Under the pieces are notes generated by a model that saw nothing but the letters and a program-made list of their open reading frames with translations, ran no database searches and was not told the DNA's origin. The position numbers were made by a program, and so were the translations under genes. Positions 25,569 through 33,763 of a DNA stretch of 64,000 bases are shown here, piece by piece. Numbering within the stretch: position 1 is the first letter of the stretch; every line of letters starts with the position of its first letter. The stretch comes from CADCVQ01 sp038260305 (GTDB lineage Bacteria > Actinomycetota > Thermoleophilia > Solirubrobacterales > Solirubrobacteraceae): contig JBBSNY010000002.1 of NCBI GenBank assembly GCA_038260305.1, forward strand, positions 152,257 to 216,256. The letters run 5' to 3'.

Positions 25569-25592
25569 CCTAGCGGCGCGCGCGCCGAGCTC

Positions 25593-26204
25593 TCAGCCCT
25601 TCGTGGTGCCCTCGCGCTCGAGTAGCGCGATGTCGTGCGCGAGCGCGTCCGGCGTCAGCACGCTCGTCGAAAACCCGACGCGCTGGCGGCCGCTGTCGTC
25701 GAGCAGGACCGTCGATGCCGTGTGGTCATCCTGGGCGGTCTGTGGCTGCACGAAGTACTTGCCCCACACGCGCTGCAGCTGCCGCTCGTCGCCGAGCACC
25801 CAGCGCATGCGGCCGGTCATCTGACGCTGCAGCGTGAAGCGCTTGGCCGCGCGCGGCGTGTCGTGCGCCGGATCGACGCTGACGGCGATCACGGGCACGT
25901 CATGGCCGAGCTCGTCGAGCGCGCCGCGGATCTGGTCGACGGTCAGGGGGCATGAGTCCTTGCACGCGGTGTACAGGAACGTCACGACGACCGGCTTGCC
26001 GCGCATTCGCGCCAGCCGCACGACGTGACCGTTCTCGTCGGGCAGGCCGAAGTCCGCGGGCGCGATCCCCGGCGGGCGCAGCGAGCCCCGGAAGCCGCTG
26101 CTGCTCGCGGTGCGCTCGCCGACGGCGAACAACAGGACCGCGGCGATCGCGGTCAGCGCGAAAAGGCCGGCAAGGAACGCGGCGAGGCGGACGCGGGGCG
26201 ACAT
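25593..26204 (-). CDS. SCO1/SenC family copper chaperone
   Basis: Membrane-anchored thioredoxin-fold protein of 203 residues delivering copper to cytochrome c oxidase. It has an N-terminal helix, then GKPVVVTFLYTACKDSCPLT with the copper cysteines C81 and C85, SVDPAHDTP, and H161 in QDDHTAS, completing the Cys-Cys-His site. TACCCT (26218-26213) is 8 nt before the ATG, suggesting leaderless expression. It implies aerobic respiration with a copper oxidase. Confidence 0.92.
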   Translation of the reverse strand: MSPRVRLAAFLAGLFALTAIAAVLLFAVGERTASSSGFRGSLRPPGIAPADFGLPDENGHVVRLARMRGKPVVVTFLYTACKDSCPLTVDQIRGALDELGHDVPVIAVSVDPAHDTPRAAKRFTLQRQMTGRMRWVLGDERQLQRVWGKYFVQPQTAQDDHTASTVLLDDSGRQRVGFSTSVLTPDALAHDIALLEREGTTKG

Positions 26205-26326
26205 CGTCGCGGAGGGTATTCAGCCGCTGCGCCCGAACGCGCAGTTCCGTTACACATCCGAGCGTGTTTCGCGCGTCCCACATGCTGATTCGTCACAGGT
26301 CTTCCGACAAGCTCAACCAGCGTGGA

Positions 26327-26375
26327 GGGGTCACGGCCAAAACGTCCGAATACGGGACGTTTTGGTCGTCACCCC
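26327..26375 (-). terminator. Long hairpin downstream of the NarL-type operon
   Basis: Arms 26327-26347 and 26355-26375 pair at 19 of 21 positions around a 7-base loop; the inner 11 pairs (CCAAAACGTCC) are perfect. It is 69 bases past the stop of the response regulator and upstream of sco1, so it probably ends the kinase-regulator transcript. The inner arm TTTTGG gives only a short T run. Confidence 0.6.
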
Positions 26376-26443
26376 CAAATGGAGCGGGCGATCGCGGACC
26401 TCGCCGCCTGCCAACACGGCGTTGTGTGGGCTGCTCGCCGCGC

Positions 26444-27076
26444 CTACGCCTCGATGAGCCCGCGGCGGATCGCGTAGCGCACGAGCTCGACGCGGTCGCG
26501 CATCCCGAGCTTGCGCAAGAGATTCGCCCGATGCGACTCGACCGTCTTCTCGGCGAGGTGCAGGATCTCGCCGATCTCGCGGTTCGTGTGGGCCTCGGCG
26601 ATGAGCTTGAGCACCTCGCGCTCGCGCAGCGTCAGCGGCTCGACGGGCCCAGTGCTGTCGTCAGCCATCCACTCGCGAACGAGCGAGCGTTCGGCGGCGT
26701 TCGTCATGAACGGCTCGCCGCGGGCGACGGCCCGCACCGCGTCGACGAGCACGGTGTCGGCCTCGCGCTTCAGCACGTAGCCTGCGGCGCCCGCCTGCAG
26801 CGCCTCGTAGAGGTAGCGCTCGTCGTCGTGCATCGAGAGGATCAGCACCGAGATGTCGGGCGCGTACGCGCGGATCTCGACCGTCGCCTGCAGGCCGGTC
26901 ATGCGCGGCATCTGGACGTCGAGGACGCAGATGTCCGGCCGCTCGCGCAGCGCCAGCTCGACGGCCTCGACGCCGTCGGCGGCCTCGGCGATGACCTCCA
27001 TGTCCGGCTGGCGCTCGAGCATGAGCCGCACGCCGCCGCGGACGATCCCGTGATCGTCGGCGATCAGCAGCCTCAC
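26444..27076 (-). CDS. NarL/LuxR-family response regulator
   Basis: Regulator of 210 residues. Receiver: D7/D8, phospho-acceptor D53 (VLDVQMPRM), and VLKREA with the conserved Lys. Output: LTLREREVLKLIAEAHTNREIGEILHLAEKTVESHRANLLRKLG, the LuxR helix-turn-helix. The GTG start overlaps the kinase stop (GTGA), so the pair is translationally coupled. Confidence 0.92.
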   Translation of the reverse strand: MRLLIADDHGIVRGGVRLMLERQPDMEVIAEAADGVEAVELALRERPDICVLDVQMPRMTGLQATVEIRAYAPDISVLILSMHDDERYLYEALQAGAAGYVLKREADTVLVDAVRAVARGEPFMTNAAERSLVREWMADDSTGPVEPLTLREREVLKLIAEAHTNREIGEILHLAEKTVESHRANLLRKLGMRDRVELVRYAIRRGLIEA

Positions 27077-28062
27077 AGCGACCGGGAGCCCTTGGCCGGG
27101 ACGGTGAGCTCGACCGTCGTGCCCTCGCCGCGCTCGGAGCGCACGTCGATCCGCGCCCGCGCGAGCAGCGCGCGCTCGCGCATGCCGGCGAGCCCGGAGC
27201 GGCCGTTGTTCAGGCGGTCCGGGCTGAAGCCCTCGCCGTTGTCGGACACCGAGACCTTGATCTCGGTGCCGTTGCAGCCCATCACGGCGACCTTGACGCG
27301 CGTCGCGTGGGCGTGGCGGGCGATGTTCGACAGCGCCTCCTGGACGACGCGATAGACGACGATCTGCTCGAACTCGCCGAGCAGCGGGCGCGTCCCGTCG
27401 GCGGCGAACGTCGCGTCGATCGACCAGCGCTCGCCGAACATCCGCACCTGCGTGCGCAGGGCGGGCACGAGGCCGTGGTCGTCGAGCGCCGCCGGGCGCA
27501 GCTCGCGCGCGAGGCCGAGCAGCTCGTGCATCGCCTGGTTGGCGAGGCGCTGGGTCTCGGCGAGCTCCTTGGCGAGCTCCGGAGGCGCGCCCTCGGCCGT
27601 CGCGGCGAGGCGCATCGAGACGGCTGCCAGCGCCTGGTTGACCTCGTCGTGCAGGTCGCGGGCGAGCCGCGCGCGCTCGGCCTCCTGGGCGCGCAGGACC
27701 GCCGAGGCGGCGGCGACGCGCTCGGTCTCGAGGCGGTTGAGCATGACGTTGAAGGTCTCGCGCAGGCGTGCGACGTCGGCGGACTCGCCGTCGGACGGCT
27801 GGGCCCGCGTCCCGGGCACGGTGAGGTCGACGCGCTGCATCGTGCGCGTCAGCGACTCCAGCGGCGCGAAGCGGCGGCGCAGGACGAAGTTGTTGGCGAG
27901 GATCGTCAGGAGGATTGCGGCGGTGAGCACGAGCAGCGGCCGCGGCCCGGTCGGGTTGTCGCCGTTGAGGCTGACGCCGACCGAGATCGCCGCGATCACG
28001 GTCGCGACGATGACGATCGTGTTGACCGTGAGGACCTGCGTCAGGAGGGCGGCTCTTCGCAT
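27073..28062 (-). CDS. NarX/DegS-type sensor histidine kinase
   Basis: Kinase of 329 residues with two N-terminal membrane helices (about 12-32 and 42-60) and almost no extracytoplasmic loop. HAMP-like linker, HisKA_3 with H138 (ARDLHDEVNQALAAV), then HATPase boxes EALSNIARHA, SVSDNGEGF and GLAGMRERA. ATG 28062 follows GGTGAAG. Little periplasmic sequence suggests membrane-state or cytoplasmic sensing. Operon with the NarL-type regulator. Confidence 0.9.
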   Translation of the reverse strand: MRRAALLTQVLTVNTIVIVATVIAAISVGVSLNGDNPTGPRPLLVLTAAILLTILANNFVLRRRFAPLESLTRTMQRVDLTVPGTRAQPSDGESADVARLRETFNVMLNRLETERVAAASAVLRAQEAERARLARDLHDEVNQALAAVSMRLAATAEGAPPELAKELAETQRLANQAMHELLGLARELRPAALDDHGLVPALRTQVRMFGERWSIDATFAADGTRPLLGEFEQIVVYRVVQEALSNIARHAHATRVKVAVMGCNGTEIKVSVSDNGEGFSPDRLNNGRSGLAGMRERALLARARIDVRSERGEGTTVELTVPAKGSRSL

Positions 28063-28176
28063 GGGGTCTTCACCCCATGTCGGCAGACGGGCCGATGTCC
28101 GATACTGCTTGTGCGCCGGCCTCCACATAACGGCCTCGCCGGAACCTTTCAAGCAGACACGAATCCCTCCAGATTC

Positions 28177-28214
28177 GGAAGCGGCGCCCCGTTGCAGCAC
28201 GGGGCGCCGCTTCC
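28177..28214. other. Strong hairpin in the 28.06-28.41 kb intergenic region
   Basis: A 15-bp perfect G+C-rich stem (GGAAGCGGCGCCCCG, 28177-28191, and its complement 28200-28214) closes an 8-base loop. The 349-base region between the divergent kinase and rhodanese-MoeB genes holds this hairpin and the promoter at 28364 but no protein gene. It could end an unannotated small RNA or act in the kinase leader. Confidence 0.6.
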
Positions 28215-28363
28215 TCGTTCAGGCTCGTACCGGCCGCCGCTCGCGCGCGGGGTTGATCCGCTTGCGCAGTGCGCTCGCTAGGGTGAGAAGGGGTCCGCGG
28301 CGGCGGTCGATCGCCGTCGTGCCGACGGTGCGTCGGGGCGCCGGACGACGGTGGACGCCTCGC

Positions 28364-28404
28364 TATACTTTGTGAAGTGCTGAAACCCGACCATCTTTGA
28401 GGAG
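28364..28404 (+). promoter_or_regulatory. -10 box and ribosome binding site of the MoeZ-like gene
   Basis: TATACT at 28364-28369 is the best -10 hexamer seen in the window; no clear -35 stands 17 bases upstream. GAGGAG at 28399-28404 is seven bases before the GTG start and decides it. This gene therefore has a normal leader, unlike many neighbours. Confidence 0.6.
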
Positions 28405-28411
28405 ATTGCCT

Positions 28412-29608
28412 GTGAGCCCCTCCGGCGCGGAGTTCATCCGCCAGATCAAGAGCCAGATCGCCGAGGTCGACCCTGCCGACGTACACGCCGCGATGAACGG
28501 TGGCGCCAACGGCAACGGCGGGCTGACGGTCGTCGACGTGCGCGAGAGCGACGAGATCGCACAGGGCCATCTCCCCGGCGCGAAGCTCGTCCCGCGCGGC
28601 TACCTCGAGTCGCGCATCGACGGCGCGGTCCCCGACCGCTCGTCGCACGTCGTGCTGTACTGCGCCTCGGGCAACCGCTCGGCGCTGGCTGCCAAGACGC
28701 TCGCCGACCTCGGCTACGAGAACGTCGAGTCGATGACGGGCGGCATCACGCTGTGGAAGGACCGCGGCTACAAGGTCGAGGTCCCGCGCAAGATCACCGC
28801 CGAGCAGCGCGAGCGCTACAGCCGCCACATGCTCGTGCCGGAGATCGGCGCCGAGGGCCAGTACAAGCTGCTCGACGCGAAGGTCCTGCTGCTCGGTGCC
28901 GGCGGCCTCGGCTCGCCGGCCGCGCTGTACCTCGCCGCCGCCGGCGTCGGCACGATCGGGATCGTCGACGACGACGTCGTCGACCTCTCCAACCTCCAGC
29001 GCCAGGTCATCCACACGACCGATCGCATCGGCGTCCCGAAGGTCGACTCGGCCGAGATCACGATGAAGGCGCTGAACCCCGACGTCAACGTCATCAAGTA
29101 CGAGACGCGGATCGACGCCTCGAACATCATGGAGATCATCGAGGGCTACGACGTCATCGTCGACGGCGTCGACAACTTCCCGACGCGCTACCTGCTCAAC
29201 GACGCGACGGTGCGGTTGAAGATCCCCGTCGTCAGCGCCTCGATCCTCGGCTTCGACGGCCAGTTGTCGGTGTTCGCGCCCTACGTGGGGCCGTGCTACC
29301 GCTGTCTGTACCCCGTGCCGCCGCCGGCGGAGATGGCGCCGTCGTGTGGCGCCAACGGCGTGCTCGGCGTGCTGCCCGGAACGATGGGCCTGCTGCAGGC
29401 GACGGAGGTCGTCAAGCTCATCGTCGGCGCCGGCGAGCCGCTCATCGGGCGCCTGCTGCTGTACGAGGCGCTGGGCGCGACGTTCACCGAGCTCAAGGTT
29501 CGGCGTGACCCCGAATGCGCCATCTGCTCGCGGCCGCCCGACGAGATCTCCGCGGAGGAGATGGGCGTGTTCCCCGACTACGAGGCGTTCTGCGCCGCCG
29601 CCGGGTGA
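28412..29608 (+). CDS. Rhodanese-ThiF/MoeB fusion, sulfurtransferase for CysO (MoeZ-like)
   Basis: Product of 398 residues. Residues about 15-105 are a rhodanese domain with active C84 (LYCASGNRS). From about 110 comes an E1-like ThiF/MoeB domain: RYSRHMLVPEIG, GAGGLGSPAALYLAAAGVG, DNFPTRY, a Zn site CYRCLYP...CAICSR and the APSCGANG Cys loop. It should adenylate the C-terminal Gly of a ubiquitin-like carrier and pass it sulfur. In Mycobacterium MoeZ the rhodanese is C-terminal; here the order is reversed. The cysO-like gene is 76 bases downstream. Confidence 0.9.
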   Translation: MSPSGAEFIRQIKSQIAEVDPADVHAAMNGGANGNGGLTVVDVRESDEIAQGHLPGAKLVPRGYLESRIDGAVPDRSSHVVLYCASGNRSALAAKTLADLGYENVESMTGGITLWKDRGYKVEVPRKITAEQRERYSRHMLVPEIGAEGQYKLLDAKVLLLGAGGLGSPAALYLAAAGVGTIGIVDDDVVDLSNLQRQVIHTTDRIGVPKVDSAEITMKALNPDVNVIKYETRIDASNIMEIIEGYDVIVDGVDNFPTRYLLNDATVRLKIPVVSASILGFDGQLSVFAPYVGPCYRCLYPVPPPAEMAPSCGANGVLGVLPGTMGLLQATEVVKLIVGAGEPLIGRLLLYEALGATFTELKVRRDPECAICSRPPDEISAEEMGVFPDYEAFCAAAG

Positions 29609-29684
29609 TGGTCGCCGTCCGCGTGACGTCGTCGCAGCCGCCACGGGCGGGCCGCCGGCCCGCCGCGTACTAGATACTGCGGCC

Positions 29685-29957
29685 ATGGCCATCGTTCGCA
29701 TTCCCCCAGTGCTGCGCTCCTCTACCGGCGGCGCGAAGGAAGTCGAGGCCGGCGGCGACAACGTCGGCGACGTCCTTCGCTCACTCGCCGACGCGCACCC
29801 CGACACCCAGGCGCAGCTCTTCGCCGAGGGCGGCGACCTCAATCGCTACGTCAACGTCTACCTCAACGACGAGGACGTGCGCGTCCTCCGCGGCCTCGAC
29901 ACGGCGGTCGGCGGCGGCGACGTCATCGTGATCCTGCCGGCGATGGCCGGGGGCTGA
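29685..29957 (+). CDS. cysO: Ubiquitin-like sulfur carrier protein (MoaD/ThiS fold)
   Basis: Product of 90 residues ending in the required Gly-Gly (MAGG). Internal features IPPVLRSSTGG, VLRSLADAHP, YVNVYLNDEDVR and DVIVILPA match CysO/MoaD. Together with the adjacent activating enzyme, cysM (37.0 kb) and mec (39.9 kb) it makes a complete protein-bound cysteine pathway, so the cysO name is preferred over moaD. A GATACT-like box lies 6 nt before the ATG. Confidence 0.85.
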   Translation: MAIVRIPPVLRSSTGGAKEVEAGGDNVGDVLRSLADAHPDTQAQLFAEGGDLNRYVNVYLNDEDVRVLRGLDTAVGGGDVIVILPAMAGG

Positions 29958-30010
29958 TCCACCGCTCGTCGACAGGCGGCCGGTCGTCGGCAACGCAGCT
30001 TCCGGGCCGC

Positions 30011-31207
30011 GTGGCGCTCGTCGCGCTCGTGGCCTCGCTGCTCGTCATCGCCTGGACGGGCGTCAGCACCGCGCAGGAGCCCGATCGCACCGCTCCGTCG
30101 CTGCTCGTCGAGCGCGCGGACCTGAGCCAGTCCGGCGAGGATCTCGTGCTGGCGCTGCGCTTCTCGCGCAACGTGCCGCTGTCGCAGATCGACCCGTCGA
30201 AGGGCCGCTTCATCTGCCTTGTGCTCGCGCCCGCGGCGATCTCGCGGCGGCGGCTGTGCGTAAGCAATCCGCATGGGCACCTGCGCGCGACGCTGACGCC
30301 GATCGACGAGGCCGGCCGCGCGAGCGGCGTCGCCAAGCAGCTCGGGCGCGCGCAGATCTCGGTCGACGGCGACGAGCTCGAGCTACGCGCTGCCGCGGAC
30401 ACGTTGCGGGTCAAGCTCGGCGCCAACCTGCCGTGGCAGGCGCTCGTCGTGTGGCACGACGATGGCCCCTGCACCCACGCCCAGGTGCTGCCGACGTGCA
30501 CGCAGGTCGTCGTCGGCAAGCCGCTGCGCACGCGCGCCGCGCCCCGCCCCGCATTCGTCCGCGATGGCCATCTGCGCGTGCTCGCGACCGGCGACTCGAT
30601 GATCCAGTACGTCGACAACCTGCTGAAGGCGCGCCTCAACCGGCGGCGCTCGTCGAGCGTGCGCAGCGATGCCCGCATCAGCACGGGGCTGTCGAAGCCG
30701 TCGCTGCTGGACTGGGTGAAGAAGGCCCGCGAGCAGGCGCGATCGGTGCACCCGGACGTCACGGCGATCTTCATCGGCGCCAACGACGGCTTCGCGATGC
30801 GGACGCCGCGCGGCGCGAGCGTGGCGTGCTGCGGCGACGGCTGGATCGCGGAATACGCCCGCCGGGTCGAGTCGATGATGCGCTCATACCTGCGCGGCGG
30901 TCGCTCCTACGTCTACTGGATGACGCTGCCGGCACCGAACCGGCCGGACTTCGCTCGCATCTACCGTGCCGTCAACGTGGCGATCAAGCGCGCCGCGCGC
31001 GTCGTCGGCCGCGGGGCGCGCGTCGTCGACCTCGTCCCGGTCTTCACGCCCGGCGGGCGCTTCCAGCAACACGTGACGTTCCGCGGCAGGACGGTCGACG
31101 CGCGCCAGCCCGACGGGGTCCACCTGACGATCGCCGGCGCTTCGATCGCGGCGACGCTGCTCATCGACCGCCTGCGCGCCGACCATGCGCTCCCACGCCT
31201 GAGGTGA
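30011..31207 (+). CDS. Secreted SGNH-family hydrolase (DUF459-like), first of four
   Basis: Product of 398 residues with a hydrophobic N-terminus (LVALVASLLVIAWTGVSTA) lacking a basic n-region, so the true start may lie upstream at a non-standard codon. After an N-terminal domain comes the SGNH core: VLATGDSMIQ (Ser), IFIGANDGF, a CCGDGW segment and PDGVHLT (Asp and His). It is a paralogue of the protein at 33764-34801, which sits next to the MBOAT acyltransferase. Likely acts on acyl groups of an extracellular polymer. Confidence 0.8.
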   Translation: MALVALVASLLVIAWTGVSTAQEPDRTAPSLLVERADLSQSGEDLVLALRFSRNVPLSQIDPSKGRFICLVLAPAAISRRRLCVSNPHGHLRATLTPIDEAGRASGVAKQLGRAQISVDGDELELRAAADTLRVKLGANLPWQALVVWHDDGPCTHAQVLPTCTQVVVGKPLRTRAAPRPAFVRDGHLRVLATGDSMIQYVDNLLKARLNRRRSSSVRSDARISTGLSKPSLLDWVKKAREQARSVHPDVTAIFIGANDGFAMRTPRGASVACCGDGWIAEYARRVESMMRSYLRGGRSYVYWMTLPAPNRPDFARIYRAVNVAIKRAARVVGRGARVVDLVPVFTPGGRFQQHVTFRGRTVDARQPDGVHLTIAGASIAATLLIDRLRADHALPRLR

Positions 31208-31330
31208 CGAGGCGCATGCGAGCGGACGCCGCTCGCGCGGCCGCGGCCGTGCCGGGCCAGCGCTACGGCTGCCGCGGACGGGCGCTGGTCGGCGGCGCTG
31301 ACGCTGACGACGAGCCGCACGGCGCGCTTC

Positions 31331-31984
31331 GTGACGATCGACGCCGCACCCCGCGGGCAGCGTTCGGCCCCGACGGCCGTGACGACGATCGAACTCGCCG
31401 GTCTGCGGCGTGCGCGTACCGCCACAGCGACGAACCGTCGCAGCGCCTCAGCGCCGCCGCCACCGCGAGTGTTGCCGCACGACGTGCTCGTCATCGGCGA
31501 CTCGCTCGCCGTCGGGATGGAGTCCTCGCTGCGCGCGGCGCTGCCCGGCTGGACCGTGCGCGTCGACGCCCGCACCGGGCGCCCGCTCGCCGAAGGCATG
31601 CGGATCCTCGCCGCGCAGCGCGACAGCCCGGCGATCATCGCGTTCAGCCTGTTCACGAACGACTCGCCGGGGGCGACCGCCGCGCTCGAGCAGGCCATCC
31701 GGTCCGCTGTCGGCCGGGCCGGCGGCTGCGCGGTGTGGGCGACGATCGTCCGCCCGCCGCTGGAGGGCGTCTCCTACGGCGCCGCGAATCCGCTGCTCGA
31801 GCGGCTCGCCGGCGAGCCCGACCTGGCGCTCGGTCAGCAGCTCGTCGACTGGAGGGCGGTCGTCTCGCAGTCGCCATCGTACCTCGCCGGTGACGGCGTC
31901 CACGGCACGCCGACCGGCTACCGGGCGCGCGGGCAGCTCTACGCGGGCGCGATCCGCGCCTGCGCCTGCGCCGGCGAGGGCTGA
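31331..31984 (+). CDS. SGNH-family hydrolase, second of four
   Basis: Product of 217 residues. VLVIGDSLAVGMESSL holds the nucleophile, AFSLFTNDSPG the oxyanion Asn, and GDGVHGTPTGY the terminal Asp and His. GTG 31331 is the first available start in this frame, yet coding-like sequence continues upstream to 31208 and a good GAGG-ATG start at 31216 lies in another frame. The N-terminus (and any signal peptide) is therefore uncertain, possibly through a frameshift. Confidence 0.7.
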   Translation: MTIDAAPRGQRSAPTAVTTIELAGLRRARTATATNRRSASAPPPPRVLPHDVLVIGDSLAVGMESSLRAALPGWTVRVDARTGRPLAEGMRILAAQRDSPAIIAFSLFTNDSPGATAALEQAIRSAVGRAGGCAVWATIVRPPLEGVSYGAANPLLERLAGEPDLALGQQLVDWRAVVSQSPSYLAGDGVHGTPTGYRARGQLYAGAIRACACAGEG

Positions 31985-31993
31985 AACCGCCGC

Positions 31994-33175
31994 TCAGCGG
32001 CGGGTGATCATCGTGACGGCGACGGCCGCGCGCGCGACGCCATGCGAGCGCCGCGTGCCGACGACGAGCACGTGCTTGTTGCAGCGATAGATCGCGCCCG
32101 CGCGCAGGTTCGCCGGCAGCGTCGTGATCGCCGGATGCGCCTCGCCGCCCGCCGCCTGCAGCACCGTCGCCGGCCCGCCCGCGTGCAGCAGCAGCGCACC
32201 GCACGCGCCGTCGCCGAGCGGGACGACGCCGGCGAGCGATCCGGCGATCGGCGCATACGTCGGCCCGGGGATCACGACCGGATCGGTCCCCGCCGTGCCG
32301 GCCGCCACGCGCGCGAGCCGCACGGCGCCGCCGTTCTCGATGCCGATGCAGAGATCGAGCGGCGCTCCGGCCGCCGCGACGACCGTGCGCCGTGGCTCGC
32401 CGCCCGCGTCCCAGACGGACAGCGGTGCGAGCGCGCCGTCACGCACGACGATCCTCGTCGGGCACGCCGCGCCGCCCGAGCCGCCGAGGATGACGCGGTC
32501 GCCGCCGGGTAGCGCGAGGCTGTCCAGCCGCGCCTGCGGGCAGCCCGCGGCCGCGCCGTCGGCGACCGGAGCGAGCGCGCTCAGGGCGCGGCGGGCGCCG
32601 GTCGCGGGGTCGAGTACGAGCAGCTGACAGCCGCTGCAGGGCTGCCGTGTCGCAGCCACCGCGAGCCGGCCGCCGCCGAAGGCCAGCGCCGTCGGTGCGC
32701 TTGCGTCGCCCTTCAGGCGCACGGTCGCCGCGGATCCGAACCCGCGCACACGGCGTCCGCGCCCGTCGAGCGCGAGCACCGCGCCGACGTCGGTCCGGCC
32801 GAGCGCCGCGCCGATCCACGAGCGCCCGCGGGCGGGATCGACCGCGACCGCCGTCGCGCGCGAGCCGCTGCCGCCGCTGCCGCGCGCGAGCTGCACGTCG
32901 ACGACGCCGGCGTCGCCGAACGCGCGGTCGACGAGGCCGTCGTGGCGCAGGCGCATGACGACGATGCGGGCGCGCGCGCCCTTGCGCTCCGGCGTGACCG
33001 TCCCGGCGACGATCGCGCCGCCGTCGGCGAGGCGTCCGGCGGCGGCGATCTGTACGGAGCGCCCGGCGACGCCGGGTACGTCGACGACCCGCACGGCGGC
33101 GCCCGCGTCCGCCACGCCCGCGACGAGCATCGCGACGGCCAGCACGATCAGGGACTGCGCTCGCACGGCGGCCAT
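31994..33175 (-). CDS. Secreted beta-propeller-like protein
   Basis: Product of 393 residues with a signal peptide (SLIVLAVAMLVAGVADAGA). The mature part repeats short blade-like units; MRLRHDGLVDRAFGDAGVVDV matches the delta-60 repeat pattern of bacterial extracellular propellers. Several Cys pairs (QPCSGCQ, AACPT, YRCNK) may form disulfides. Start 33175 or 33184. Function unknown; it sits between SGNH hydrolase genes. Confidence 0.65.
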   Translation of the reverse strand: MAAVRAQSLIVLAVAMLVAGVADAGAAVRVVDVPGVAGRSVQIAAAGRLADGGAIVAGTVTPERKGARARIVVMRLRHDGLVDRAFGDAGVVDVQLARGSGGSGSRATAVAVDPARGRSWIGAALGRTDVGAVLALDGRGRRVRGFGSAATVRLKGDASAPTALAFGGGRLAVAATRQPCSGCQLLVLDPATGARRALSALAPVADGAAAGCPQARLDSLALPGGDRVILGGSGGAACPTRIVVRDGALAPLSVWDAGGEPRRTVVAAAGAPLDLCIGIENGGAVRLARVAAGTAGTDPVVIPGPTYAPIAGSLAGVVPLGDGACGALLLHAGGPATVLQAAGGEAHPAITTLPANLRAGAIYRCNKHVLVVGTRRSHGVARAAVAVTMITRR

Positions 33176-33350
33176 CCTATGCATCCGGGCACGCCCGGCC
33201 GGCCGGTCCATGAGACTTTTCTCATTCACGCTCATGTCCGGACGGACGGGCGCCGATGAGGGCCGGGTATGGCACCATCCGTTCGTCTCGCGCTACGGGG
33301 GTGGCGCCGGTCCACGAGCCGTTCATCACTTGAGAGAGGTAGACCCCTGC

Positions 33351-33752
33351 ATGATCCGACCCATCCGCCTCATCGCCCCGCTCGCCGTCACCGCCCTGGC
33401 GACCATCGCGCTTGCCGCCCCGTCGGGATCGGTCGCCGCATCGACCAAGACCTGCAAGCTCAGCGTGCCCGCTTCGGAGAAGCTCGGTCCGAGCTACGTG
33501 ACGTACTCCCCCGGCAAGGCCGGCTTCCGGGTGAGAGGCACGACCTGCGCGAAGGGCAAGAAGCTCATCAAGGCGTTCCACAGCTGCCGCTACAAGAAGG
33601 GCAAGAGCGGCAAGTGCACGTCGAAGGTCAAGGGCTACAAGTGCACGGAGAAGCGGCCGGCGAGCCTCAAGGGACCGTTCTCCTTCGAGGGCGACGTCAC
33701 CTGCAAGGCCGGTTCGAAGAAGATCACGCACCACTACCAGCAGGACAGCTGA
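33351..33752 (+). CDS. Small secreted basic protein with six cysteines
   Basis: Product of 133 residues with a clear signal peptide (PLAVTALATIALAAPSGSVAA). The mature protein is Lys-rich, with six Cys (TCK, TTCAK, HSCRY, GKCTS, YKCTE, VTCKA), probably three disulfides. The block FRVRGTTCAKGKKLIKAFHSC resembles a plan seen in many small secreted proteins of this bacterial group, from memory. GAGAGAGG lies 12 bases before the ATG. No function known. Confidence 0.75.
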   Translation: MIRPIRLIAPLAVTALATIALAAPSGSVAASTKTCKLSVPASEKLGPSYVTYSPGKAGFRVRGTTCAKGKKLIKAFHSCRYKKGKSGKCTSKVKGYKCTEKRPASLKGPFSFEGDVTCKAGSKKITHHYQQDS

Positions 33753-33763
33753 TCGGTCGCTGA

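Noticed and set aside
31216..31893. Long open frame starting at ATG 31216
   Set aside because: It has a good start signal but its body is an Arg/Ala-rich shadow of the SGNH frame; only the start of it might matter if a frameshift exists.
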